A stretch of 64,000 nt of DNA from Pseudomonadota bacterium (GTDB taxonomy: Bacteria; Bdellovibrionota; UBA1018; CAIMNF01). Made by a program: the position numbers and the translations under genes. Positions within the stretch are counted from its first letter, which is position 1. The number at the start of each line of letters is the position of its first letter. The notes beneath the pieces were generated by a model. That model saw only the letters and a list, made by a program, of their open reading frames with translations, ran no database searches and was not told where the DNA came from. Below are positions 55,430 through 64,000 of the stretch, piece by piece. The stretch covers positions 62,001 through 126,000 of the forward strand of contig JAIXWV010000020.1 in the NCBI GenBank assembly GCA_027491115.1, in the 5' to 3' direction.

Positions 55430-56572
55430 ATGAAGACCGGTTCCGGAAAAAAAGTGATCCTCGGGATGTCCGGGGGCGTCGACTCCTCGGTTGCAGCCCA
55501 TCTGCTGCTCGAAGAGGGCTACGAGGTTCTCGGTCTGTTCATGAAGAACTGGGACGAGACTGATGAATCGGGAGAATGCTCCGCGACCCGGGACTTCGAG
55601 GATGTTAGGAAGGTTTCGGCCCAACTCGGCATCCCCTGCTATTCGATCGAGTTCATCGAGGAGTACCGGAATCACGTGTTCTCGGAATTTCTCCGACAAT
55701 ACGAGGCCGGATTCACCCCGAATCCCGACGTCCTCTGCAACCGGGAGATCAAATTCGATTTGTTCTTGAAAAAAGCGGTCGAGTTCGGCTGTGACTACCT
55801 GGCCACCGGACACTATGCTCAGGTGCGATCCCGGATCCATCCGGCCTCGAACGAATCCAAGCAAGAGCTGCTCCGCGGAGCCGATCCGAACAAGGATCAA
55901 ACCTATTTTCTGACCGCCGTACCGGGTCCCGTTTTTGACCGGGTCTTGTTTCCAATCGGCCACCTCCCGAAGCCAGAAGTCCGTCAGATCGCCAAGAAGC
56001 TCGGCCTTGCCACCAGCACGAAGAAAGACAGCACAGGCATTTGCTTCATCGGGGAGCGCAAGTTCAAAACCTTTTTGAACCAGTACGTTCACGCCAAGTC
56101 GGGGATCATCCGAGATCTGGACGGGAATCAGGTCGGAACCCACGATGGGATCGCCTTCTACACCCTCGGGCAAAGAAAAGGTCTCGGCCTCGGGGGCGAA
56201 GGGGAACCGTGGTTTGTCTGTGGAAAAGATCGCGAACAGAACGAAATCGTAGTGGTTAGGGGCCAGGAACATCCGGCCCTTTACGCTTGGGAGCTGGAAG
56301 CTTCGGAATTGAACTGGTTCGGCGGAGTGCCTTCTACTGAAAGCTTTGAGTGCACGGCGAAGTCCCGGTACCGGCAGCAGGACCAGGCCTGTCAGGTCAC
56401 CCTCACCGGTCCCGACCAGGTTCTGGTTCGATTCACCGAACCCCAGCGGGCAATGACACCGGGACAGTATGTGGTGTTTTATCAGGGCGAGGTCTGCCTC
56501 GGCGGAGGAGTGATCCAGAAAATCGGTCGGAGCCTGTATGAGGAGCAGACCGGTCGTCAGATGATCCGCTGA
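55430..56572 (+). CDS. mnmA: tRNA 2-thiouridylase MnmA
   Basis: 380 residues. PP-loop SGGVDSS at 14-20, first catalytic Cys in NPDVLCNREIK (about 103), second in STGICFIGE (about 204); the C-terminal beta-barrel includes RGQEHPALYAWELEA. It inserts sulfur at C2 of U34 in Glu, Gln and Lys tRNAs. Together with TrhO at the far left edge, the window holds two U34 modifiers. Overlaps the convergent Nif3-like gene by 16 bases. Confidence 0.95.
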   Translation: MKTGSGKKVILGMSGGVDSSVAAHLLLEEGYEVLGLFMKNWDETDESGECSATRDFEDVRKVSAQLGIPCYSIEFIEEYRNHVFSEFLRQYEAGFTPNPDVLCNREIKFDLFLKKAVEFGCDYLATGHYAQVRSRIHPASNESKQELLRGADPNKDQTYFLTAVPGPVFDRVLFPIGHLPKPEVRQIAKKLGLATSTKKDSTGICFIGERKFKTFLNQYVHAKSGIIRDLDGNQVGTHDGIAFYTLGQRKGLGLGGEGEPWFVCGKDREQNEIVVVRGQEHPALYAWELEASELNWFGGVPSTESFECTAKSRYRQQDQACQVTLTGPDQVLVRFTEPQRAMTPGQYVVFYQGEVCLGGGVIQKIGRSLYEEQTGRQMIR

Positions 56573-57696
56573 GTGCGCTCATCGAGAACCGAAACCGGGA
56601 TCTTCCATTCCTTCATCCAGTTCTCGAGTGTCTTCAAAAAGTAATGTTCACTCTCACGATGACCGAGTTCGATCACATTCAATCCGTGACGTGCCGACTC
56701 GAGTGAGGCGTGGTAGCCGACTTCTCCGGTGATGTACACGTCGACTCCAAGGCCTTGAACCGGTCCGACAAAGGCAGAACCGCTGCCAGGGGTGAATGCG
56801 ATGCTTCGTACCGACTTCGGGGTGTGTTGGTTGGTCAAAAAGGACTTCACCTGGAACACGCGTTTGACCCTGCGGACGAACTCTGTGTAAGAAACGGGCC
56901 GCTCGAGTTGCCCCACAAATCCGTAACCGAGACCCCAGACCATTCCTTTCATTCCAGGCAAGGGATCGAGCGGAATCAGATCGTAAGCCACTTCCTCGTA
57001 AGGATGGGCTTCCTTGAGGGCACGGATCGCAACCGATTCCATCCCGGCCACCACGAGGGTTTCCAAGCGGATCTCTTCCACCTCCTCGAGTTCTCCCACA
57101 GCTCCGATGAAGGGAGAAGCACCCTTCAGAGGACGGAAGTTCCCGACTCCGGACGCCCCGAACCCGCAACAGTCGTACTGGCCGAGATGACCGCAGCCCG
57201 CAAGGTAGAGCGCATCACGGACCCGCTCGTAATGGTCCACGGGAATGGTGGTGACGAGCTTCTTCATCAGACTGCGACCCTCTTTGGGGATCTCGAGCAC
57301 CCGGGCGGTGGGCTCGGCACCCAGTGCTTTTGCCAGATTCACCATTCCGTCGATGGCTCCCCGGTCGAAGTTGGTATGGGCCACCACCACACCGATGCCA
57401 CGCCGGAAACACTCGAGTAAGAGCTGCTCACGGGTCTCGGCCCCTCCCGGAACCAATCGCGCGAGGCCCTTGCCCTTCGGAAACAAGGGGGGATGATGGA
57501 TCACGATCACATTGGCCTTTTTGCGGACCGCCTCTGACAGGAGCCCCTCGGTGAGGTCGACCCCCACCACGACTCCCCGGACGGCATTCCGTGGATTCCC
57601 GGCGACGAGTCCTACCGGATCCCAGGACTCCGCCAGAGAGGCTGGAATTCGGGTTTCGAGCTGTTTCAGAAGGGTTTGGAGAGTCAGTTTGGCCAT
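56557..57696 (-). CDS. Nif3/YqfO-like dinuclear metal-centre protein
   Basis: 379 residues. N-terminal SWDPVGLVAGNP, VIVIHHPPLFPKG and VVAHTNFDRG, and C-terminal AFTPGSG, ITGEVGYHASLESARHGLNVIELGHRESEHYFL, contain the His/Asp/Glu ligands of the two-metal site. A PII-like insert of about 110 residues divides the two halves, as in B. subtilis YqfO. Also called GTP cyclohydrolase 1 type 2/NIF3; the true activity is not settled. Confidence 0.88.
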   Translation of the reverse strand: MAKLTLQTLLKQLETRIPASLAESWDPVGLVAGNPRNAVRGVVVGVDLTEGLLSEAVRKKANVIVIHHPPLFPKGKGLARLVPGGAETREQLLLECFRRGIGVVVAHTNFDRGAIDGMVNLAKALGAEPTARVLEIPKEGRSLMKKLVTTIPVDHYERVRDALYLAGCGHLGQYDCCGFGASGVGNFRPLKGASPFIGAVGELEEVEEIRLETLVVAGMESVAIRALKEAHPYEEVAYDLIPLDPLPGMKGMVWGLGYGFVGQLERPVSYTEFVRRVKRVFQVKSFLTNQHTPKSVRSIAFTPGSGSAFVGPVQGLGVDVYITGEVGYHASLESARHGLNVIELGHRESEHYFLKTLENWMKEWKIPVSVLDERTQRII

Positions 57697-57801
57697 GATC
57701 TGATTGTAGCAGATTCAACCTGTTTCGTTAAACCAATCAAAATCACAAGACTTTTCCGTTTTTTATTTAATTTATGTGTAATCCGTGTTCTAATGCCGCG
57801 C

Positions 57802-58626
57802 ATGAAAGCCCTGATTCCACTCGCCCTGTCTCTCCTTTCGGTAAGCTCCACCGCATTCGGCACTCCCTATCAAGTCTCCACTCGCGACACTCAGATCGGA
57901 AACATCATCCTCGCAAAGAACTGTCTCGACTACAATTTTTGCGGAGACGACAGGGGATTGATCGCTGGCGGTGATGGATCATGGCGCCTCCACACAGTGA
58001 TCGATCTGAACAGGATTCAACTGAACCGAGCGCTCATCACCTGCGACTTCAAAAACATCGGCACTTCAGTTTCGATCAAGAATCGCGCCGCGAATGAAGC
58101 GGTTTCAATCGAACCCCTCGTCGATGCATCCGAATACTTCGAGGCGGCGCCCAATCTCAACATCCCCTCGATGAGCCCTGAGACGAGGCAGATCAAAGCT
58201 GGAAAAGTCGAGTCTCTGCTGAAGGCAGGCAAACATGCCGACGCAGTCAATACCGTGATCCGGGAATACGGATTCAAGAACAATGGGTATCGATTCAGAC
58301 TGATGGGGGAAATGGGGAATGCTGGTGCGGTAACCGATCACGGGAAGCGCGAGATCCGCATTTCCGAATCCGCTTTCCGGCATCCTTGTGTGCTGATCCA
58401 AACTGTCCGCCACGAACTCGAGCACGTCACTCAGATGACCAGGGTCGAAGAGTGCATGTCAAAGTCGCGCACGCACAACTTGATGGATCATGTCAGCCGC
58501 GAGCGATCCGCCTACCTGAACGACATCCGGACCATTCCGCAATTCTGCCCGGATGTCGGCTATGCGAAGTCGCTCCAGGAATTTGTCACTGAAACGTTCA
58601 TCAAGCACTACATCATCCGAAAATAA
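57802..58626 (+). CDS. secreted putative zinc metalloprotease (HELEH)
   Basis: 274 residues from MKALIPLALSLLSVSSTAFG (signal peptide); an ATG three codons upstream is possible. Residues 204-208 read HELEH in RHELEHVTQM, a zincin HExxH motif, with EFVTETFIKHY near the end as a possible third ligand region. Five Cys lie in the mature protein, two in the N-terminal third (KNCLDYNFCGDD). Not assignable to a known peptidase family; could also be a non-catalytic relative. Confidence 0.55.
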   Translation: MKALIPLALSLLSVSSTAFGTPYQVSTRDTQIGNIILAKNCLDYNFCGDDRGLIAGGDGSWRLHTVIDLNRIQLNRALITCDFKNIGTSVSIKNRAANEAVSIEPLVDASEYFEAAPNLNIPSMSPETRQIKAGKVESLLKAGKHADAVNTVIREYGFKNNGYRFRLMGEMGNAGAVTDHGKREIRISESAFRHPCVLIQTVRHELEHVTQMTRVEECMSKSRTHNLMDHVSRERSAYLNDIRTIPQFCPDVGYAKSLQEFVTETFIKHYIIRK

Positions 58627-58641
58627 ACTGAGGACGTACTC

Positions 58642-60618
58642 ATGAGTGTTCAAAAAGAAACCATCACCAATGACCGGGTCCGCCGCGAGGCGCTCCTGAA
58701 GTTCCTCCCGACCAACCGAGAAGAAATGGCCATGCGTGGCTGGGATGAACTCGATGTGCTCCTGGTCTCGGGCGACGCCTACGTGGATCATCCGACCTTC
58801 GGCATTCCTTGCCTCGGGCGCTGGCTCGAAAAACTCGGCCTCCGGGTAGGGATCGTTTCCCAGCCCAAATGGAAAGATGAGACGGATTTTCTGGTGATGG
58901 GTCGTCCCCGCCTCTTCGTCGGGGTTTCGAGCGGAACCGTCGACTCGATGATCAACAACTACACCGCCAACAAGAAGAAGCGCACGGATGACATGTACTC
59001 TCCGGGTGGCGTGGGCGGAAAGCGGCCGGACTACGCATCGATTGTTTACTCCGAACTGGCCCGCAAAGCGTTTCCTGAAACGCCCGTGGTGGTGGGCGGA
59101 GTCGAAGCCTCGCTCCGTCGCCTGGCACATTACGATTACTGGCAGAACCGGGTGCGTCCCTCGATCCTGACCGAACTCAAGGCGGATTTTCTCGTCTTTG
59201 GCATGGGCGAGCGCACCACCGAGATGATGGTCGAAGCCTTCAAAGGTGCCGAGGCCGAGGTCGGAGGCCCCCTCACGATCGCCCATCCGGCCACTCAGAA
59301 AGCCCTCGATTACATCAAAACCCAGCGCGGGATCGCGTTCATGTCGACCAAGGACCATGCCCGTCAGCTCGAAGGGCGTTTGACCATTCCGAGCTTCGAG
59401 GAAGTCCGGGACGACAAGCGGAAATTTGCAAAAGCCGCCTACTTCATCGAATACGAGGCTTCGCCTTACAACGGGAAGCGCCTGATCCAGTACCACGGGG
59501 GCAAAGCCGTGGTGATCAATCCTCCCGCCCTGCCTCTTTCGACCGAGCAAATGGACGCCGTCTACGAAATGCCGTTCACCAAAGAACAGCACCCCATGTA
59601 CAAGCACCGGATTCCGGCGGCTGACATGATCCGTTTCTCGGTGAACTCGGTGCGGGGTTGCTACGGTGGCTGCTCCTTCTGCGCGATCACCCTCCACCAG
59701 GGCCGGATCGTCCAGAGCCGCTCGACCGAGAGCGTGCTGAAAGAAGTCGAGGGACTCAACCAGGTGCCCGGCTTCAAAGGCATCGTCTCCGACATCGGCG
59801 GACCTACGGCAAACATGTTCCAGACGAGCTGCAAGAGCCCCGAGATCCAGAGCAAGTGCCGGAAGCTCTCCTGCGTCCATCCGAAGGTCTGTCCACAGCT
59901 TCAGCATGATCACACCGTGCAAGTGGACATGCTCAAAAAAGCGAAAAAGATTCCGGGCATCAAGAAGATCCACATCGCCTCAGGACTTCGCTACGACCTC
60001 GCCCTCTCTGACAAGAAAGCCGGGCAAGAGTACCTTCGCGAGCTCATCTCGCATCATGTGGGCGGACACCTCAAGGTCGCACCCGAGCATCTGGATGACG
60101 AGGTCCTCCACCTCATGAAGAAGCCCGGCCTCAAGAACTTCGACGAGTTCGTGAGCTACTTCAAGGAAGTGTCGGAAGAGGCGGGCAAGGAACAGTATGT
60201 GGTTCCTTATTTCATCTCGGGATTTCCGGGCACGACCCACGAGAAAATGGAGAAGGTCTACGATTACCTGAAAGAAAAGGGTTGGAACCTCCAGCAGGTC
60301 CAAGCCTTCATTCCAACCCCGATGACCCTTGCCACTGCCATGTACTGGACGGGCTTGAACCCGATGAGCATGAAGCCTCTCTTTGTCGCAAAAGAGTGGA
60401 AGGACCGGAAGATCCAGCAGGCGCTTCTTCAGCCTCACAAACCCGAGCACAAGGAGATCCTGCGCGAGTACGAGCGCGAGAAGCGCAAGGCCGGCACCGG
60501 TCGCGCCTTCACCGCAACGACTGACAAGTCCCGAGATGCGAACGGAAAGCGATTCCGCAGCGTGGTCGAAGCGCCGAAGAAGAAGCTCGGAACGAAGTTG
60601 CTACTCGATTCGAGGTGA
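58642..60618 (+). CDS. YgiQ-family radical SAM protein
   Basis: 658 residues. The iron-sulfur motif is C340, C344, C347 (GCYGGCSFCAITLHQGR). A B12-binding-like N-terminal region (LVSGDAYVDHPTFGIPCLGRWLEKLG) and YNDKRK-like family-specific stretches (MYSPGGVGGKRPDYASIVYSELARKAF) identify YgiQ. A second Cys cluster (CRKLSCVHPKVCPQ) is also conserved in the family. Reaction unknown. Confidence 0.92.
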   Translation: MSVQKETITNDRVRREALLKFLPTNREEMAMRGWDELDVLLVSGDAYVDHPTFGIPCLGRWLEKLGLRVGIVSQPKWKDETDFLVMGRPRLFVGVSSGTVDSMINNYTANKKKRTDDMYSPGGVGGKRPDYASIVYSELARKAFPETPVVVGGVEASLRRLAHYDYWQNRVRPSILTELKADFLVFGMGERTTEMMVEAFKGAEAEVGGPLTIAHPATQKALDYIKTQRGIAFMSTKDHARQLEGRLTIPSFEEVRDDKRKFAKAAYFIEYEASPYNGKRLIQYHGGKAVVINPPALPLSTEQMDAVYEMPFTKEQHPMYKHRIPAADMIRFSVNSVRGCYGGCSFCAITLHQGRIVQSRSTESVLKEVEGLNQVPGFKGIVSDIGGPTANMFQTSCKSPEIQSKCRKLSCVHPKVCPQLQHDHTVQVDMLKKAKKIPGIKKIHIASGLRYDLALSDKKAGQEYLRELISHHVGGHLKVAPEHLDDEVLHLMKKPGLKNFDEFVSYFKEVSEEAGKEQYVVPYFISGFPGTTHEKMEKVYDYLKEKGWNLQQVQAFIPTPMTLATAMYWTGLNPMSMKPLFVAKEWKDRKIQQALLQPHKPEHKEILREYEREKRKAGTGRAFTATTDKSRDANGKRFRSVVEAPKKKLGTKLLLDSR

Positions 60619-60622
60619 TGCC

Positions 60623-61756
60623 TCAATGCATCAGCCTGGATGCGATTTCCTCGTTCGATGGCTGATCGAGGGAGTGCAAGATCACTTCTTCCTCGTAATA
60701 CCCGAGGAAGTCGTAATCGTCCCAAGGAATGTAGTTCTTGTACCCTCCAAAGTCGGCCTTGTTCCCGAAATACCTGTCAGGACTCGACCCGAGCATTGAA
60801 AAAACCTTGAACTGGTAAGCCACTCCTTGGGTCAACAGGGCGCTCATCGAACTCTGACTGTAGTTCCCTAGGTCAATCGGAACCACCCCCGCATCGATCA
60901 AAAAAGAAGCACTCGTCGTATCCCAGTTCCTAAAGACCACCGTGTCCAAATCGTTTGGGTCGACGTTTACGTCGTACGCGGGGTTCATCTTGAATGCGTA
61001 TTGATTGTCTCCAGCGATGTACAGAATTGCCTTTTCATTCTCGGATCGGAACACCAAATGGATGTCGTAGGTTGACGCCGGAAGAAATCCATCGATCGTG
61101 GCCAAACGATGATAGGGTGAGCTGAACCGGGCCGCATAGCGAGCTGTCGACGGATTGACCTGTATCTCGCGAATTTGGTTCTGCCCATCGTAGGTGACGA
61201 TCACAGGCATTTCTAAGTCGCTGTAACCGAACCGGTCGCCCCGCCAGGCCGGAGTGAGCCTTACATTGGTTTGATCATAAATCCGCAAAATCCGAACATC
61301 TTCATTGTACTGATTGGCGAATGCCCTCAGTTCATCCACATTCAAGTCTCCATTGGAGTCTGCTCGGATGTCTGCCTCAGCCCGGGCCCCCACTGCTTTC
61401 ACTCGAATTAACGGGCCATTGTAGCCCGGATAGATGACTCGACTGACCGAAAGGGCTCGGAAGACCTTGGATGCGAATCCATCAGGAATCACGGAACCCG
61501 GAGGGGTACTGCTTCCTCCACCGCCCGTGGTGCTTCCTCCACCGCCCGTGGTGCTACCCCCACCCCCTGTGGTGCTACCCCCACCCCCTGTGGTCGTTCC
61601 GCCACCACCGCCCCCAGTGGAGCTTCCACTCGATGCATTGGAACCGGAGGCGATGGAGCCGGCAGATTTGATCAGGTTCCCACAGGAGCTCATCAGCCCG
61701 AGCATCAAAAAAAGACCGATGGTGTTCCAGCCCTGACTGATCCTGAATGTATTCAC
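60623..61756 (-). CDS. lipoprotein with Gly-rich repeats and an AbfB/lectin-like domain
   Basis: 377 residues from GTG (behind GGGGGG); a TTG two codons earlier is the alternative. MLGLMSSC is a lipobox. Residues 25-85 are a Ser/Thr/Gly-rich linker with near-exact STTGGGG repeats. A domain follows with GYNGPLIRVKA and ADIRADSNGDLNVDELRAFANQYNEDVRILRIYDQT, the pattern seen in alpha-L-arabinofuranosidase B-type/concanavalin-like domains of many exported proteins. A surface-exposed binding protein is likely. It converges with YgiQ with 4 bases between. Confidence 0.65.
   Translation of the reverse strand: MNTFRISQGWNTIGLFLMLGLMSSCGNLIKSAGSIASGSNASSGSSTGGGGGGTTTGGGGSTTGGGGSTTGGGGSTTGGGGSSTPPGSVIPDGFASKVFRALSVSRVIYPGYNGPLIRVKAVGARAEADIRADSNGDLNVDELRAFANQYNEDVRILRIYDQTNVRLTPAWRGDRFGYSDLEMPVIVTYDGQNQIREIQVNPSTARYAARFSSPYHRLATIDGFLPASTYDIHLVFRSENEKAILYIAGDNQYAFKMNPAYDVNVDPNDLDTVVFRNWDTTSASFLIDAGVVPIDLGNYSQSSMSALLTQGVAYQFKVFSMLGSSPDRYFGNKADFGGYKNYIPWDDYDFLGYYEEEVILHSLDQPSNEEIASRLMH
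61506..61610. repeat. five 21-bp tandem repeats inside the lipoprotein gene
   Basis: Units of 21 bases (gtggtgcttcctccaccgcc and variants) encode STTGGGG. Units 3 and 4 are identical; units 1 and 2 differ by one base. In-frame repeats of this kind can change copy number by slippage and alter linker length. Confidence 0.85.
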
Positions 61757-61872
61757 ACCCAACCCCCCGCTTCCTATTTTACCTGATCAATTTAATCAAG
61801 CAAGTGGCGCAACTCGAAGCCCCCTGAGCGAATACTCCCCATTTATTTCAATTAGTTATCCTGAGTGCCCCA

Positions 61873-63132
61873 TCAAGGTAATCTTGGTTTTTTATGAGTG
61901 GCCCAAGACCTTGCACCCAGATCAAAATTAGCCGATGTCGGGATCGAATAAAAACTCCACCCCGACAAGTTCTGATTGAAACTGCTCGCATCTCTAAACA
62001 TGGAGTTCAAATTCCGAGCCTGGGTCACATTCCAACTTGAAATATCGCCATTAAAGGTACTCGCACCGAAAAACATCGAATCGAAGTCCTTAACCGTCCC
62101 CACTTGAAAGGCCAGAACTTGACTGAAGGTCGTGGCCCCGAAAAACATATAGGACATGTCGGTGGCCGAGATTGTATTCCAAGAAAGGCTGCCCCCACCA
62201 TTGTTGAACTGGGTGGCATTCATGAACATTTCTGAAAAGTCGTCCACGTTTCCCACTTGCCACAACTCGAGGTTCTGATCGAATTTGCGAGCCCCCTTGA
62301 ACATGCGGCTGAGATTGGTCGCGGCACTGACATTCCACGCTCCGATATCCCCGTTGAACTCGGTGGCGTTTTCAAACGCTCCACTGAATTCCAAAACCCC
62401 GGCAGTATTGGGCGGGTCTAGGGTAGAGAATGCGGTCAGCTGATTGCAGTCTTTAAACATATCGGCGAAGCTGATGAAGCCGTTCGAGCCCCAGAAGCGG
62501 ACATCGAGCAGGCGTTCCGGGCCATGGCCGAAGAAACTCAAGCGATTGAAACTCCCGGTCAAGGTAACGACCCGCTCGGAGGAATCGGTATAAGTGTGGA
62601 ATCGGGCCGGGTCACTGGCATCAGAGATCGGACTTGAGGTTCCGTCTCCCCAATACACTTTCAGTCCAGAATATGTTGCTCCGGTAGCAAGGAGCGGGAG
62701 ATCGACCGTTCCTCCGCCTTGGATCCGGTACTGGAAGGCGTCCGTACCCACGGCTTCTATTGAAATCGGAGCGACTGGAATCGAAGGTTCGAGCAGGGTC
62801 AACTGGGTCACCCCGCTGATGGAACTGCTCAAAAAACAAAGAGCGACTCCTTGGGCATTGCTCGGGTCGCAGGTGAGCAAGCCTCCGCTGCCCGAAAGAC
62901 CGAAGGAGGGTACGATCCCCGCCACCCCGCGGTTTCTGAGGTCCTGGAACCGGACCTCAAAGCTGATTTTGTCTAACCCGTCTGCAATCAGGGGATAGGG
63001 AGGAGCAGCGATTTGAACCCTGAAGGCTGGCAGGAATAAGTCTTCATTAGGAAAAGGGTCCACCCCGAGCCCGCAGGCAGACAAAAGCATCGGAAATAAA
63101 AGGGAAATCCGAAATAAGGCTCCAGCCCCCAT
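61873..63132 (-). CDS. lipoprotein with DUF285 (BspA-type) repeats
   Basis: 419 residues. LLSAC lipobox near residue 20, then an Ig-like domain (about 30-120; PYPLIADGLDKISFEVRFQD, SGVTQLTLL), then six or so DUF285 repeats of about 25 residues from residue 195 on: FNGDIGAWNVSAATNLSRMF, FDQNLELWQVGNVDDFSEMF, FNGDISSWNVTQARNLNSMF and FNQNLSGWSF. In Mycoplasma, Lactobacillus and others such repeats mark surface proteins. Likely an adhesin or surface lipoprotein; exact repeat count needs alignment. Confidence 0.8.
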   Translation of the reverse strand: MGAGALFRISLLFPMLLSACGLGVDPFPNEDLFLPAFRVQIAAPPYPLIADGLDKISFEVRFQDLRNRGVAGIVPSFGLSGSGGLLTCDPSNAQGVALCFLSSSISGVTQLTLLEPSIPVAPISIEAVGTDAFQYRIQGGGTVDLPLLATGATYSGLKVYWGDGTSSPISDASDPARFHTYTDSSERVVTLTGSFNRLSFFGHGPERLLDVRFWGSNGFISFADMFKDCNQLTAFSTLDPPNTAGVLEFSGAFENATEFNGDIGAWNVSAATNLSRMFKGARKFDQNLELWQVGNVDDFSEMFMNATQFNNGGGSLSWNTISATDMSYMFFGATTFSQVLAFQVGTVKDFDSMFFGASTFNGDISSWNVTQARNLNSMFRDASSFNQNLSGWSFYSIPTSANFDLGARSWATHKKPRLP

Positions 63133-63173
63133 GCTTCAAGGATGCCAAATGGGGACTGTTTTGGTCAAGCACT

Positions 63174-64000
63174 CTAGTTGCAGGAGTGGAACTCGACGGC
63201 ATCGATGTCAGTCCGCCCCCCCAGGGCAAGCTCCAGATCCCAGATCCGGGGCTCGGCCCAGTCCGAATCGAGCATGAGGAGGCGCTTCTTTCCGTGGGCC
63301 TCGAAGGCGGCCACGGCCACCACGGAGTGCCCGCCACTGTTGCGCTCACCGACTTTGCGGGGCAGCCACAAGCGTCTGTCGAGCTGGATGGTTTTGGCCC
63401 CTTGAAGCGCCACCAAGGGGAGGTCGGCGTCGTACATGTTGGGGCCGATGTCAAAAGACACCAGAACCGGAATACCGGCCATCACTTGTTCTGCCACATG
63501 GGCCATGGCCCGCACCGGATCCTGGAATTTCCGGAGCACGCAGTTCAGTCCGAATTCCTGTCCGTATTTTTTCAAGATTCCATGGATGGACGTGCGGTGC
63601 ACGGTCGAAATGTAATAGTCGTTGATCGCGCGCACCAAAAACTGGGTTCGGCCTTTTTCTGAAGCGAATTGTGCCTGAAGCGCGGAATTTCCGGCCAAGC
63701 GGTTGCGGGCGATCTGCTCCATCATGTGGTCCATCGCGTAGCCGGTACAAGTGCCGTCCACCTGGTCATAGGGTCGGACGATCTTCTGGTACCGGGCCCG
63801 AGGTGCCAAGACCTCGTTCCGATCGAGGATCAGGACCTTCCGTCCATCGAGGTCGAGGAGCATGCGCTGCTCGGCCCGTCCGTTGGCGGCGACCAGGTCT
63901 CCTAAAAACATTCCGCGACGAGAAAGGGAATCACCCTCGAACTGGAGCTGCACTCCGGAACCCACTCCGACTGAAGCGCCTGCCTGCTGAGCGGCCGAGA
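63174..64000 (-). CDS. C39-like cysteine peptidase family protein, partial
   Basis: The frame runs off the right edge, so the N-terminus is unseen. The visible 275 residues include YDQVDGTCTGYAMDHMM (candidate catalytic Cys), GGHSVVAVAAFE (His) and LDSDW (Asp), the order of a papain-like/C39-type triad. PVLVSFDIGPNMYDADLPLVALQGAK lies between. Likely an exported or surface hydrolase, but the missing part may hold other domains. The stop lies 41 bases from the lipoprotein start. Confidence 0.6.
   Translation of the reverse strand, partial: SAAQQAGASVGVGSGVQLQFEGDSLSRRGMFLGDLVAANGRAEQRMLLDLDGRKVLILDRNEVLAPRARYQKIVRPYDQVDGTCTGYAMDHMMEQIARNRLAGNSALQAQFASEKGRTQFLVRAINDYYISTVHRTSIHGILKKYGQEFGLNCVLRKFQDPVRAMAHVAEQVMAGIPVLVSFDIGPNMYDADLPLVALQGAKTIQLDRRLWLPRKVGERNSGGHSVVAVAAFEAHGKKRLLMLDSDWAEPRIWDLELALGGRTDIDAVEFHSCN

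Noticed and set aside
55145-56272. 375-codon minus-strand frame opposite mnmA and the protease gene
   Set aside because: It crosses two well-supported plus-strand genes and has no recognisable domain.
58459-59973. 504-codon minus-strand open frame opposite the YgiQ gene
   Set aside because: It is the antisense of a well-conserved radical SAM gene; its protein has no recognisable domain and reflects codon bias.
61506-61610. CRISPR-like spaced repeat
   Set aside because: Units are contiguous, in frame, and encode a Gly-rich linker; there are no spacers or cas genes.

Overview
The window comes from a Gram-negative, flagellated, chemotactic bacterium with a GC-rich chromosome. I read it as Bdellovibrionota/Oligoflexia-like or 'deltaproteobacterial', but no 16S gene is present and the assignment is inference. 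It rests on outer-membrane barrels and lipoproteins, FliD/FliS, a mitochondrial-type citrate synthase, zinc-binding forms of S4, S14 and L36, and many small secreted proteins without a recognisable family.

Layout. 1-2.4 kb: the 3' end of a TrhO-like tRNA hydroxylase, two secreted proteins and a YraR-like NAD(P)-binding protein. 2.4-6.0 kb: a three-gene acyl-CoA carboxylase operon (carboxyltransferase, biotin carboxylase, separate biotinyl carrier). 6.0-6.9 kb: about 0.9 kb of hairpin-rich DNA with no credible gene. 6.9-14.9 kb: a phosphoribosyltransferase-erythromycin-esterase fusion, a small barrel protein, citrate synthase, a sigma-54 activator, a TlpA-like thioredoxin, an HNH protein and a membrane protein with a sigma-region-4-like segment. 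14.8-34.7 kb: the str, S10, spc and alpha gene clusters in classical order, all on the minus strand (rpsL-rpsG / fusA / rpsJ ... secY-adk-map-infA-rpmJ / rpsM-rpsK-rpsD-rpoA-rplQ), with no tuf after fusA. 34.9 kb: tRNA-Thr(CGT). 35-38 kb: two secreted proteins and a chemoreceptor. 38.2-43.6 kb: a four-gene cassette of ABC ATPase, double FtsX-type permease, LolA-like periplasmic protein and outer-membrane barrel, followed by a metallo-beta-lactamase-fold hydrolase. 44.5-51.0 kb: a minus-strand flagellar operon (FlaG-like, LpxH, FliD, FliS, FliT-like, TPR protein, a 48-aa micro-ORF, and a GT9-like protein). 51-64 kb: lipoproteins, an M48 protease, a trypsin-like protease, MnmA, a Nif3-like protein, a secreted HELEH protein, a YgiQ radical SAM protein, two repeat-bearing surface lipoproteins and a partial C39-like peptidase.

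The most interesting items are the structured intergenic region upstream of the carboxylase operon, the ABC/FtsX/LolA-like/barrel cassette, the PRTase-esterase fusion, the flagellar operon with lpxH and a glycosyltransferase-like gene in it, an intrinsic terminator hidden inside a convergent coding sequence at the end of the ribosomal clusters, and the repeated use of Lys/Ala-rich tails on ribosomal proteins.
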